Positions 23,364 through 34,360 of a DNA stretch of 64,000 nt are shown piece after piece. The position numbers and the translations under genes are program-made. This DNA comes from Trichosphaerium sp. ATCC 40318 (Eukaryota > Discosea > Flabellinia > Trichosidae): positions 682,001-746,000 of the forward strand of contig JALMLS010000577.1 of the NCBI GenBank assembly GCA_038496445.1, read 5' to 3'. The notes below the pieces were generated by a model. It had not been told where the DNA came from. It was given only the letters and a program-made list of their open reading frames with translations, and searched no databases. Each line of letters starts with the position of its first letter. Within the stretch, counting starts at the first letter, position 1.

Positions 23364-23751
23364 ATAGTACTTCACACAAAGTTTAAGTTGTGCTTGTAAA
23401 AATGGAGTTTTCACACTTGTTCACCTGGTTTCTTTGTTGCACTGGTATACAACGTAGCTAAAACAGCTTTTTCTTCAAGTCTAATCAAACTTGCACTGTA
23501 AAATCATCACCTACAATGCAAATGACACGAGACTACAACAAAAAGTATTGGATAGCAGTTGTTTCAAACCAAACCCACTCCTATAACGCTCCAGCCTCTT
23601 ATTGTCCTTGACTTAAATACTTAATAAACATCTTTTCATTCTAACCTCTAAACACTATGGCCTTAATTCTTGGCGAAAAGGAACAGACAAAAAAAATTAA
23701 AAATGAAAGCAAGAGCTGTTTTAATCCATTGCAAAAACGGAAAAAATTACA

Positions 23752-26271
23752 CTACAAATACAACTTATGTTTTTTGACATACGCCAATACTTTTTTGTGA
23801 AGCATTGTACTGAGCTGTTTCTCATTCTCTTCAAAAGATTGAAAAAGTGACCGAATCGAGGTTGAACTCAGCGTACGCTAAAATATCAGGTGAGTTGAAG
23901 TGACTACACTCAGTTGTACCTCATTACAATCATTGATGATAAAAACACGTTCAGATTCTTTAAAACGTGACATCTTGTGTTCATATCCATTTCGTCTGAG
24001 TGCAGCAAGTTTGTACTTTGAGTCTATAAAGTTGAGTGCAGTTGAGACTGAGTCAGCGCCAACCAATGCAACTAGTGTAACCGGTATACCTATTTTATCA
24101 AGCGGTCAAACGACGTAACAGAGTATTTCGCACATTGTTTGGAGAATATCGCTTGTATGTTATCTAGATATTGTGAATTCCTTAGCTGTGACCTATTTTT
24201 AATGTAAACTTGAAGGTGTTTGAGGAGGAAACAAACCTATCCACCATTATATCTGTGTCTTCTACGGCCTTTTGGACCATTTCATATCGATGGAAGAAAG
24301 GTATATGAGTTCCCTAAAGGTTATTATAACTTATACGGATAGAGTTTTTGATTACTTACGCTTAGTTTTCTACTGACCCATGAATCCTTTGCAAGCGACA
24401 TATAAGTCGCAATAACATTGTATCCTTCTTTAGTAAAATGATTTGAAGCGTCATGAATCACTTTAACATGATTGGTATGAACAGGACAGAACGAACCACT
24501 AACAAAAGGGTAAGATCCAAAATAAGAAAAAACGGAGAACAACCTTAACACTAGCACTAGGTTTTTGGAAGGATCAGCTTCAAACTTCTAAGAAAGGTAT
24601 TAGTTTATATATTCTATCAATAGTATGTTTATACCTTAATCTTGTTGTATGGAGTGCTTGAATAGAAGGGGTACTTTGGAAGAACCTTACCAACAATATC
24701 ACTTAAAAGTTTTGAACATATTGTATCAATCTTTTTCAAAGCAGCTTGTGTACCTAAATAGAAACTAAATCAACGACTAAGTGTTTTTTTACCACGGAAA
24801 AATACAAGTTTTTACAGCTATTGTTATCGAAAAAAACCCCACAAAGTTAATATGAGCGAAATAGTGGTGGCTTGATTCTTGTTGACAACTTTTTTCGTTT
24901 GTGGTGGAACTTACCAATGTTATTGTAAAAATACATGTTAAAGTAAGCCAAGTACATTTGATGGCGTTCTTCAAATCGGTTTGTTTTAGGTATAATCTGG
25001 TGGTATGAGTCCATAAAAGCCTTTGGAGGCGGTTTCCACAGGCTCATAAAACTGAGTTCGAATTCACTAATTTTGTAGTAAGTATCGTGTTTTTAACGGT
25101 CGTTAGTTGTACTTGTGGGCGTAACAAGCTTGTGAATCAAACAATACTATTTCTCCCTTATCAGTGACTCCCCAGTTTTCAGAATGCATATCTCCATGCG
25201 TAAGAACCGGCTTAATTGTACTTTCTATGCCTGTATTGACAAGTTATCAAAGACCGTTCGATTTTGTCTTTATGATACCTTCAAAGAACCAAGGTAAGCA
25301 ATCCAATACTTGGTCAAGCATACAGCAGATAGGGTAAGCTTCTGGGTGTAAATTTGTTTTTAACTGAGTTACGCCTGGAGCAAATCTTTGTTCCTTAAAA
25401 AATGTGATCCAGTTTTCTTCCCAACCATTCTTTGTGGTCAAATTATCGGCAACAATATTGTGTTGGAACCCAAACTTGCCATCTACCGAACATTTTAATG
25501 TTAGGAATATATATGCTAGCAAATATTTGTTTGTAACGTACTATCGGAGATTCCCTGAGAATGCAATTGAGCTAGCTTTTTACCAAATTCAACATGATTC
25601 TTTGATGTCTTTTTCACGAAGTTAAAGTACTCTATTAAAATAAAGTATCCTTGAATAGATACTAAATCTCCATGGCAGAACACCTTGGGAGTACGAAAAA
25701 TGCCCGTATCAGCAATAGAATGCAAACTATTGATTTCCAATTCAAGCGCTTGTTTTCCTGTTTTATTCCTATTTATCTATGAATTCGTGAGACTAAAGAT
25801 CTTGTGTGAAGTACGGTATACCTTCAAAAAGTAGGAATCTCCATTCTTTGTTGTAATGAAGAAGCATATATTCATTTTTGCTTTCACAGGTCTTACGTCA
25901 ATATCTAGCCCAAGGTGTTTTTGTAGTAGTATATTCTCAGAAATCTCTTTTGTTAGTTGATTGACTGTCATTGCCATTCGCTTATAAAACTGTTTCTGAG
26001 GTGTTGCTACAGCAGATTTCTTTGCTTTTGGAATAGTCGGAGCACTATCCATATCGACACCCTCGGCTATAAGCAATTGTTGCTGTAACCTTCCACGCGA
26101 AGTTGCTGTAATAATACCAGTATTAGGCTTTTGATACCTCCGCTCACTTACATTTTCTTGTCTGCAGCGACGCTCCAATAGAACGTTTGCCAGCGTAAAT
26201 AACGCGCCACCATGGTATATCTCTACTTGAAGACGGGACACCTCAACAATATGTTGTTTAAAGTTTTTCAT
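23752..26271 (-). CDS. fructosamine-kinase-like domain fused to NMNAT-like nucleotidylyltransferase
   Basis: Start ATG at 26271. An N-terminal extension of about 100 residues is followed by a fructosamine-3-kinase/APH-type kinase: IFRTPKVFCHGDLVSIQGY, GKFGFQHNIVADN, ENWITFFKEQRFAPGV, the catalytic loop LTHGDMHSENWGV and the metal-site FDSQACYAHN, ending FNMYFYNNIG. The frame continues without a stop through LLSDIVGKVLPKYPFYSSTP into a cytidylyltransferase-like fold: LILPKTYGSFCPVHTNH (GxFxPxHxxH type), PFFHRYEMVQKA, TLVALVGADSV, and LSSTSIRSLF, the [I/L]SST.IR motif of NMN adenylyltransferases. The stop is at 23752-23754. Fructosamine kinases repair glycated proteins and NMNATs make NAD. The pairing is the notable point. 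Transcribed towards the GPCR, 540 bp apart. Confidence 0.83.
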
Positions 26272-26851
26272 TGAAAAATGACATTAAGAGATTAATCAGT
26301 TATTTTCAAGGGCTTTTAAGAAACGCCGTACGATTTATAAAACCTGCTGTAGCTCTTGCGCCAAGCGGTACGCCAGCTGCACTCGCTAATTGTTGGAATG
26401 TAACTACAGTCCCCTTTTTGTTGGTTAAAACGACCACTGACGCTTAAATAAACGCACTTTAGGTACTTTAAGCAGTGCTGTGGTGTATTTATTAGTTGGT
26501 TTCTCTTTCAAACGTTTCAGCCTCTTTTTAGGCGGTTCTGACATACCACGAAGTTAGATTACCTTGCTAGGCGTTGAGTTTATGAAAAGTTGACAACTTG
26601 TAACCTTGTATGGCTACCTTAACAGACAGAACTTAAAAAGCACGTATCAGTTTCTTTACTCCTTTGGTAGTTTGAGAATCCTTTATCATTCCATTTTCCG
26701 AACAGTATAAAAGTGTCAAATGATTGTACACAACTTTGCTTAACAATTCAGAGAATGTTCGCTAATCAGGGACGCCCCTGAGCTCAATACTTTGATTTAA
26801 GTGGTGGACAAGGTCTATCGAGTGGTATATTTACCTCTATTGAATACCAAC
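26272..26851. other. divergent intergenic region
   Basis: About 580 nt between the divergent starts of the kinase/NMNAT fusion gene and the F-box/SNF2-like gene. Presumably holds both promoters. No further gene is seen. Short minus-strand frames near 26440-26540 are not convincing. Confidence 0.35.
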
Positions 26852-29800
26852 ATGGAAAGAGAAGTGTCAACAACGACTATTGAACCAAATTCTATAGTAC
26901 CCGATGAACTGTGCTTAAAATGTTTTCCGTAAGTAAAAACGTACCCACTACGAGGCTAAGCGTTTTTGAGCAATTTCCTGATTTTCTTTCACCTAAAATC
27001 ACCACTAGGAGACTGACGTGTATTTACGCGTTGTAGCATGTGTTTGCGTACGTTAACTTTTTCTAAATGTTAAAAACTTAAAAATCGATAGCGCCGTTGG
27101 TACCATGTCAGTCGCGATTTTGAATGGTACAATGAACATTATAGCATTCTTTTTCCTTAGGAATTGACTCGGATTTACGGTAATGTCAATTTTCGTACCT
27201 TCTGCGATGGCATTGTCGTCAAGGAGAATATAATCGCTATGGGTACAATTAGGTGTCAACACGGCTCACACATTGTTATTTTATACGTTATGGGCTAAAA
27301 TAAAGATGGTACCACAATATGAACGTGTATGTACAATGTCGTTTTAAACGACGTTTATCGCTCGGAAAACGCTTAAAACGTTGGTTTGCTGTGTTAATAT
27401 TGTAGTCAGAGTTCCCCAATACCGATGTAGGGCAAGCGTGTACAAGCGTTTAAATGGTGTACATACATTTAATAGCTATTTGACATATGTTAATAAGGGT
27501 TTCAAGTCTGTACAGCCTTGGGTAATCTGTAAATTCCAATATTCCGTACTCCATTTACCCTAAGCAGTTTTACATTTTATGAAATACCATGAGTTATTGA
27601 AGGTCCTGTACTCTTTGAAAGTATAGTCCATACACTGTATATGATACAGCATAAATTTCAGCAATAGTTAAACAATTGTAGCAGCTATAGTTTCAAAGAA
27701 ACTGTTTTTGGTAAGTACTGAAGTATCTCCATGTAAAAAGTAAGTTCTGTCTCTAAAACTTCTGTAGTGGTAAAACATAACTACAGCAAGCTGTATGGAC
27801 CTCTGATTCAATAAAATACAAAGCAAGAGTGAGTATTTTGACATTTTCATTTAAATATTATGTTCATCAACTTCTATGAAAAAGTAACCTCCGTGTTTTG
27901 ATACCTAAATTATCAAATACTCTATAACTGCTAATAGGTAGACAATGGTTTATTGAGCACCTGCCGCCAAAAGGAAAGATTTGAAAAAGGTATCTGTGGG
28001 TTAGAATGATTGTTCAAAACAATGACCAATTTACAGCAATCAGGTATAGAGACGGGTGATGATAGCTTTATGTGGAACACTAAAAGTGATAAAAAATGCA
28101 AGAAACGACAGAATGTAATCCTTAATCACTATTGTGTTCAAGAATTACCTGCAAAACATGGTGGTGTTAGAGGAGAAGAATATGATCCCAGGCAGAAAAA
28201 ACTCGTTTTTGGATTCAATGAAATAGTTGATTGAAGTACACTATTAATTACCAGCAAGTTCTGGTGCAACCAAATTGTAGACACAAATGTGCTCTGAAGC
28301 ATACCCAAAATTTGGCCAAAAATAACGTTTTTGAGGTGTGCTAGACTTTTTTTGAAAGTGTGAACTGCTTACAAAAATCGTCCCTAGGAGGTTCCTGACG
28401 TGTATTTACGCGTTGTAGCATGTGTTTGCGTACGTTAACTTTATTCTAAATGTTAAAAACTTAAAAATCGATAGCGCCGTTGGTGTCAGTCGCGATTTTG
28501 AATGGTACAATGAACATTATAGCATTCTTTTTCCTTAGGAATTGACTCGGATTTACGGTAATGTCAATTTTCGTACCTTCTGCGATGGCATTGTCGTCAA
28601 GGACGCAATATAATCGCTATGGGTACAATTAGGTGTCAACACGGCTCACACATTGTTATTTTAATCTACAGTATTAATAGTGAACCACAACTTGCTAAGA
28701 TTGAGATTCGTCGTACATTATTGCCGCAATCTGGGTCAATTCGTTTTACGTTTTATTGATAACCAAATACCGTAGGATAGTTCTGATTACTGAAAACTTA
28801 GCTATTTATCTTGAGCAGTACTCAACAGAACGCTTGGCAGAAATTTTGACAACTAAAAACCCTTTTATTTTGGAAGGTAAACTCGAGAGACGTAACCTAA
28901 ATTACAAAATCAGAAATGACAAAGGGACACTAGTTAAAATAAAGCAGTATAGCAGCCTGTACAGAGTAGTTGGTGTAATGTGTGAACACCCAAACGTTCC
29001 AAGGCATTCTTTTAAACTGACTAAGGATGGAAAACTAGCCATTGTTTTTCATATTAACAGAAAGCAGTACGTGCTGCTGCAAGAAATCGTCCTTTTCTTT
29101 TCTTATTTTCCAAGTCAATTCATAGCACGTGCCGTTTTCTTACACTGAAAGTACATTCTTGTATCATTTTTCATTTGAACAAAGATCTTTTATTGTATAA
29201 AAAAGCCAATTTTCACGTGTATGAACTACCTTATTGCTAAGAGTTTATGTTTCACTTAGGTTGGAAACGATGATTTGTAACGGAGAATCAATACCGCTTT
29301 TACTTCATGAGTATTGTTTAACTGATTTGCAATATCTCTGTTGCCTTAAATTCGCATCGGTACAGCAAGATTTTAATGATATTTATTGTAACATGATTGA
29401 GCAAAGGTTGTTGATCTTAAATCTACTTATTGGTCAAAGACTCTCAGTCACCTAAGAAACAAACTCAGGAGTGACTACTATACACCTACGGTACATTTGT
29501 ATGACTACTATTAACTATATTTAACTGTGATTAGTCTGTTTCTTGTACATTAAAGCAGCCAGCTGCATTGAAAGTGAATATTCATGAGCACGACATCTCT
29601 TGGATGACATACATTGAAGATAACTTACACAGAGGTGAAGACAGCGCTTATTTTTTAGAAACAACTCTGGTCTCTTTATTAATTTTGCCTTGATGTAGCG
29701 TTTCAATACTCCACCCTAGCTTATTGGCCTAAGATTCAGTTGAATGCTTTCTATGACTTAGAAAGAAAACAGTTTGTTTCTGAAATACCCCAAGAAAAGA

Positions 29801-31178
29801 TATTTAAAGTCTCTTTTGATGGTGCACGATCAATCACAAACTTGTTCTAACAGATCCTTGTTTTAGGTGGTGTTATTGAAGCTGAAGATATTCTTGAAAA
29901 AAGAATCAAAGGTATTCAGCGCTATTCTTTCCAAGCCCCTAACGTTGGTCTTTTGTAGTACTGGCTTTGGTACTAGCCAAACCTGCACTTATAAGTGAAA
30001 ATACTGGCTGCAAGCTAAACAATGAACAGTTAGAGCCTCTTTGGAGAACTAAAGCAACTCTCATAGTAACGTGCAGTCGCGTATCAAGTTGCTGGTGCAA
30101 CGCGCTGAGTAGTAATATAAAGGATGGTTATGCATTAAAGATTGTACTTGTAACAACAGCAAAACAGTACAATAGTTACAAACAACAAGATATTTTAGAA
30201 GCAGGTAAGAATGTCTGGTGTTGTTGTTTCTCACTTTATAATAGATGTTGTTATTGTTTCATATCCTTTTTTGTGTAACCCTAGTTACATACATGTTGGC
30301 ATGAAAAGTGTTGCAAATTGTATTGCAACTAAGAAACCGTTTGTAAGAAAGAGAGCCAAGATGCTCACTAATCATCAGCGTTCAATTAGACCAAGAAAAC
30401 TAAGTGAAATGAGAAAGGTACTGATTAAATTTAAAGTCTAAGAAAAACGAAATTACTAATTATCACGTGATTTTAAAGGAAGCAAATAAATACAAGGATG
30501 GAGGAGCTACCTTCCCTTTTGTACTGAATAATTTTTACTGGCATCGTATCATCCTTGATGAAGTAAATCAAGTCTTTGATAAAAAGGAACATTTTTATGT
30601 TGAAGAATTATCTTCATTCGAAGGAAGATCTAGGTGGGTTGTAAATACAACGCCTTTTCCAAACTGGTACAATACATCTTACTTTTTCTTATTGATCTTG
30701 ATGTTCACAGTTCTTTTTTATCCTTCTTAACTTTACTGAAGCCTTGATCTTGATATCAAGATTTTCTTTTGTTTGGATATAGTTTCTTAAGTTAGGCGTG
30801 ACCGTCACTGTACTTACTCTTTATTTTTAGGTTTACAATAAGAAATATAATGAAGTTCCTAAGGCTAAGATCTAGTGACCCACAATTTGAAAAAAACACA
30901 TTAGAATACACTAAGTACGTCTTTTTTATTCTTTACTTTTCGAGATTATTTATTAACTTATTTGTAGCTCGGTCATTGCTGATATACTTTTCTCCAATCT
31001 TTATTGGTAAGAAATAAGCAGTTTTCTTTCAAATTGTATTTACTAAGTGTTTGTAGGAGGTGTAGCACAACAACTAAAGAAGAAATTTGAAAATGTTTAT
31101 CATTTAAAAAAGTGCAAGATCAATAATAAACCAAAACTCTTTTCACTGTCACGTGTCAAAAGTGTTTTAGAACTATAA
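26852..31178 (+). CDS. F-box protein with SNF2-like N-terminal ATPase lobe (motifs degenerate)
   Basis: The first exon (26852-26929) ends VPDELCLKCF and, after an intron holding a repeat copy, continues PVPQYRCRASVYKRLNG, an F-box-like pattern. The middle exons (28010-28234, 28756-29140, 29260-29450) are not assignable. From about 29870 the order is that of a SNF2 N-lobe: GGVIEAEDILEKRIK then VLALVLAKPAL, KATLIVTCSRVSS, DVVIVSYPFL, FYWHRIILDEVNQVF, and SRWVVNTTPFPNW. The Walker A (usually DEMGLGKT) is unrecognisable, DEAH reads DEVN, and no helicase C lobe follows before the stop at 31176-31178. Plants and protists have F-box/SNF2 fusions with active motifs; this looks like a pseudoenzyme or an early-stage relic. 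The 5' exon chain is uncertain. Confidence 0.6.
27013..27283 (+). repeat. ~270-bp direct repeat, copy A
   Basis: Begins CTGACGTGTATTTACGCG and ends CACACATTGTTATTTTA. It lies inside the first intron of the F-box/SNF2-like gene. Copy B at 28395 matches it along the whole length. Copy A has a 5-nt extra piece (GTTGGTACCATGTCAG against GTTGGTGTCAG in B). On the minus strand it has an open frame of about 69 codons. Confidence 0.93.
28395..28663 (+). repeat. ~270-bp direct repeat, copy B
   Basis: Second copy of the unit at 27013-27283, same orientation, 1382 nt downstream, also between putative exons. The few visible differences are TTATTC for TTTTTC near the start, the 5-nt deletion, and AAGGACGCAATATA for AAGGAGAATATA. 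No target-site duplication or terminal inverted repeat could be defined by eye. Confidence 0.93.
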
Positions 31179-31199
31179 AAGAGCGTGCTGCGTTTTATG

Positions 31200-32830
31200 A
31201 ATTATTATTTACTTGAACCGATGTACCTGTATTGTATGCGTATCGATTACTTTAAAGGCAATGAGTAATGAACATTGTTTATTTTTAGTGTACATTAAAA
31301 GGTACTACAGACAAAGAGACACAAGTGTTACAATAGAAAAAATGTACATCATACAAGTAATAGGTTTCAACTTTGTTGATAGAGACCTTATTGTTGTTGT
31401 TGGTTGAGGTGTTGGTGTTGAATTAGTTGGAGATAGTGCGATACTTGAAGTTGGGGCTGATGTAGTAGGCGTTGCAGTTGTTGGCGCCACAGATGGCATT
31501 GGGGCTGTTGGAGGCTGTGTAGTTGGAGGAGCTGTAGGTGCTTCTGTTGTTGGAGGTGCAGTTGGAGGAAACGTTGTTGGTGGTGTAGTTGGTGATGAAG
31601 TTGTAGGAGGGAGTGTTGTTGGAGGCAATGTAGTTGGAGGTAATGTTGTTGGAGGTGGTGTTGTAGGAGGTAATGTAGTTGGAGGTAGTGTTGTAGGAGG
31701 TAATGTTGTAGGAGGTAGTGTTGGAGCTATCGTTGTAGGTGGTTGTGTGTAATTAAATACTGCAGTGGTTATTCCACTATCTACTAGTTGTCTTGGGAGA
31801 GAAAATCTACAGATATGAGGTTATAAAAAGAGCGAGGATCATTGGCACTTACGTGAGATATGTTGTATTGAAATCAACATCCCTGAGTAAGCGGTAAGTT
31901 GTTGCTGTAAGGTAAAAACCTAACAAAGGCATTTAGTAAAAAGTAACCTTAACAAGCACAAGCACAAAAAAGGCTGAGTTTAAACTGTTCTGTTTTAATG
32001 TACCAGTTACAACGGGTTGATCAAAAGTGCACTCGAATTTTACAGTAGAACCTACATTCATGGTTGTGGTTCTGTGTTCTGAGAAGGTTAATGAGTCAGA
32101 GCCAAAATTAGCGCTATAATCAGCTAATAAGGTGAACGAGTATTCTGTTGTTGCGTCTACTGTAAACGACGAAACAGTTGATGGCGGTATATTTCCGCCA
32201 AAGGAGAGTGAGCATGTTCCTGTGTCTCCGTCACCTAACTACGTTAGCTTCTTCCGCAATTAAGTGAGTAGACCACAGAGCGTTTTTTGTATTTTCGCTT
32301 GTGGATAGAGCTGATTTTGCGTGTTTTCGTGTTTAATGTTGACGTACTTATTGATAAGACTATTGTGAAAAGGGTACATAAAACTAGAAATGCTTTAATC
32401 ATGGTGATAGTCTTTAGAAATTAAAAACTCCGAAGGTCTAGTTTCCGAAAATTTCGCACTATTGCCAGAAAACACAAATCTATTTCTGAAATTGTATCCA
32501 ATATCTAAAGGGAGGTTTGATAGTGTGGTTTGAGGCAAGCTCAGAGCTAGTGCGTTGTTGTTTTTTTTGTAACTTGAAAAGTAATTGTACACGATTTTCG
32601 GCTGCAGCCAAAAAACAACCTCGGTCTTTTGTTTTTTTCGCCGCTAACACAAATTAAAGAAAAAACATGGTACAACACATGGTTGTAAAGTGTTACGTGA
32701 ATGATATTAACCAACCGGCAAAATATGGTCATCAACCAATTCGTGACACAAAAAATGCAAGTTGAGAATAGTATTGGAAGTAAAAGGCACAAAACAAAAT
32801 AAATATTGTATTTTCGCTTGTTCATAGGTA
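31200..32830 (-). repeat. left arm of inverted duplication
   Basis: Reverse complement of 36780-38520. It holds one copy of the mucin-like gene plus flanks on both sides. Coding exons are almost identical between arms, while the 5' flank is more diverged (shared phrase VNIIHVTLYN in a flank frame). The arms differ in Pro/Thr repeat number and in one intron. Confidence 0.85.
31305..32402 (-). CDS. Pro/Thr-rich mucin-like surface protein, left copy
   Basis: ATG at 32402 opens a signal peptide (MIKAFLVLCTLFTIVLS). After an intron comes a beta-rich domain (LGDGDTGTCSLSFGGNIPPS, TTEYSFTLLADYSANF, VKFECTFDQPVV) with paired Cys, then DVDFNTTYLT. A long stalk follows, made of PPTTL/PPTTP units and varied PTT repeats, rich in Thr for O-glycosylation. 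The C-terminus is hydrophobic (MMYIFSIVTLVSLCL), typical of a GPI-anchor signal or tail anchor. The gene is probably a cell-surface or coat protein of unknown family. Its near-identical partner at 37173-38456 faces the opposite way. This copy has the longer repeat stalk, by about 80 nt. Confidence 0.8.
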
Positions 32831-33090
32831 TCTGACTGCTAATTTTTTTGTGGTATTCACTGAAAAGATTTCACACTTGACACTTCTTTAGGAAGCAGCG
32901 AATTCTTGAAGAATGGTTATGCGTATTCGATTGAGTATGAACAAGAACTATGACCAATCAGTGACATTTCAGGTGCCATCAAGCACCTCTAACCTCAAAC
33001 ATTAGGTTGTAAAAGGACATCCAAAACGTGTTTGAGAAATAATGCTCACAAAACAAGCGTAAAGTCAGTAGTAGAAGTGCTGTGTATTAC

Positions 33091-33885
33091 TCAGATTCCA
33101 TGCGACAAGACCATTTCAGATGCTAAGTGAACAAAGGCTTCGTTAACTAAATTAAGGTTAAGGTACTAAGGTGACGAGACAAACAAGTTTTTTACCATTT
33201 TTAGAATCTTTAGATGATATTTCAAAGTATGTAAGAGCAAATTCTTCAGCAAAATCCTAAAGATAGTTAGAAAATAACCTAGTGTCAGTAGCACTAATGC
33301 CTTTGCAACTTCATAGTCTACGATACGCTCACTGCTGAGGTCGCTTTTGGATCCAACAAGTATTTTCTGAACATCGTCACTTGCATACCTGTCACAGAGC
33401 TGAAGATACCTTATGATGTGGTCATAACTTTCTTTGTTAGTAACATCATACACAACAATGATACCATGAGCTCCTCTATATGTACTAGAAGAAGGGTTTT
33501 GTCTTTCTCTACCTATAGACAAAGGTTTAGTTAGGGACCAAATCTGATAATAATATCAAACCAAATAATTATAAACCCACGTTGACATACGGTAACTTTG
33601 ATATATTTGTAACTTCACTCTTTTTCCATTGATATTTACAGTTTTAGTAATCTATATGTAAAAAACTCACGTGATAAGAATATAAAACAAGGCTCAACAA
33701 AAAGTGTGAATACTCTGTTTTTCTTTGACACGAAAACCAAAAAGTGGAAAACAAAAGTTGAACTTACAAAGTCTTTTGTTTCCTGAATGTGCGTTTCGGA
33801 AAAAGTATCATCAACAAATCTTTGCGCCATATTACTCTTTCCTACGTCATTATCTCCTAGCATAACGATTTTGAATAAATAATCA
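33091..33885 (-). CDS. Rab/Ras-like small GTPase, degenerate
   Basis: Exons read DYLFKIVMLGDNDVGKSNMA (P-loop), RFVDDTFSETHIQETKDF (switch I area), VNINGKRVKLQI, GRERQNPSSSTYRGAHGIIV then VYDVTN, KILVGSKSDL, YFEISSKDSKN, and NEAFVHLASEMVLSHGI. This is clearly Rab order. Departures: the DTAG of G3 is not found between KLQI and GRERQ, G4 reads SKSD instead of NKxD, and the protein stops at 33091-33093 without the usual C-terminal cysteines, so it cannot be prenylated in the Rab way. The first exon is not placed. Either a diverged soluble paralogue or a gene in decay, lying inside the inverted duplication. Confidence 0.68.
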
Positions 33886-34360
33886 CTAACAATGGAGTCA
33901 GGAAAGTATTAAACAACAAATTCTACTGTACTATGCGGTTTTAGACTCTCTGGTTGCCGTTGAAGGCTTTGGAACGCCTATCTCATGTATTAGCTTTCAA
34001 ACATTGTCATTCAAGAGTAAGCAGAGCAATATCCTTTCTCAATACCTTTTTGTGGTTTTTTTGTGCTGCTCTTACTACCCATATGGAGTTTTGTTGCTTG
34101 TTTGCTCTTTCAAAGAAAACGTAACTACTTATTGGGTTTAGTTGGTTACAAATGTAACCTACCACGTGTACTCCATCTGTGAGTATGGTGCATGCTTTAA
34201 TTGGTTGCAAGAGTAACGTGAGAAGGTAAGCAAGACATTCTCTCTTTTACAATTGATTTATTTGTGTGCGTGTGTAGAATATTTTACAGAGTAACAGACT
34301 TTATAACACCAATCATAGATACAGTCTACAAAAATCAATTTAACTCTAAGTTTCAATAAT

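Noticed and set aside
31560-31740. CRISPR-like or satellite array on the plus strand (GGAGGTAGTGTTGTAGGAGG and similar)
   Set aside because: It is the reverse complement of the PPTTLPPTT stalk in an open reading frame. No constant repeat/unique spacer structure.
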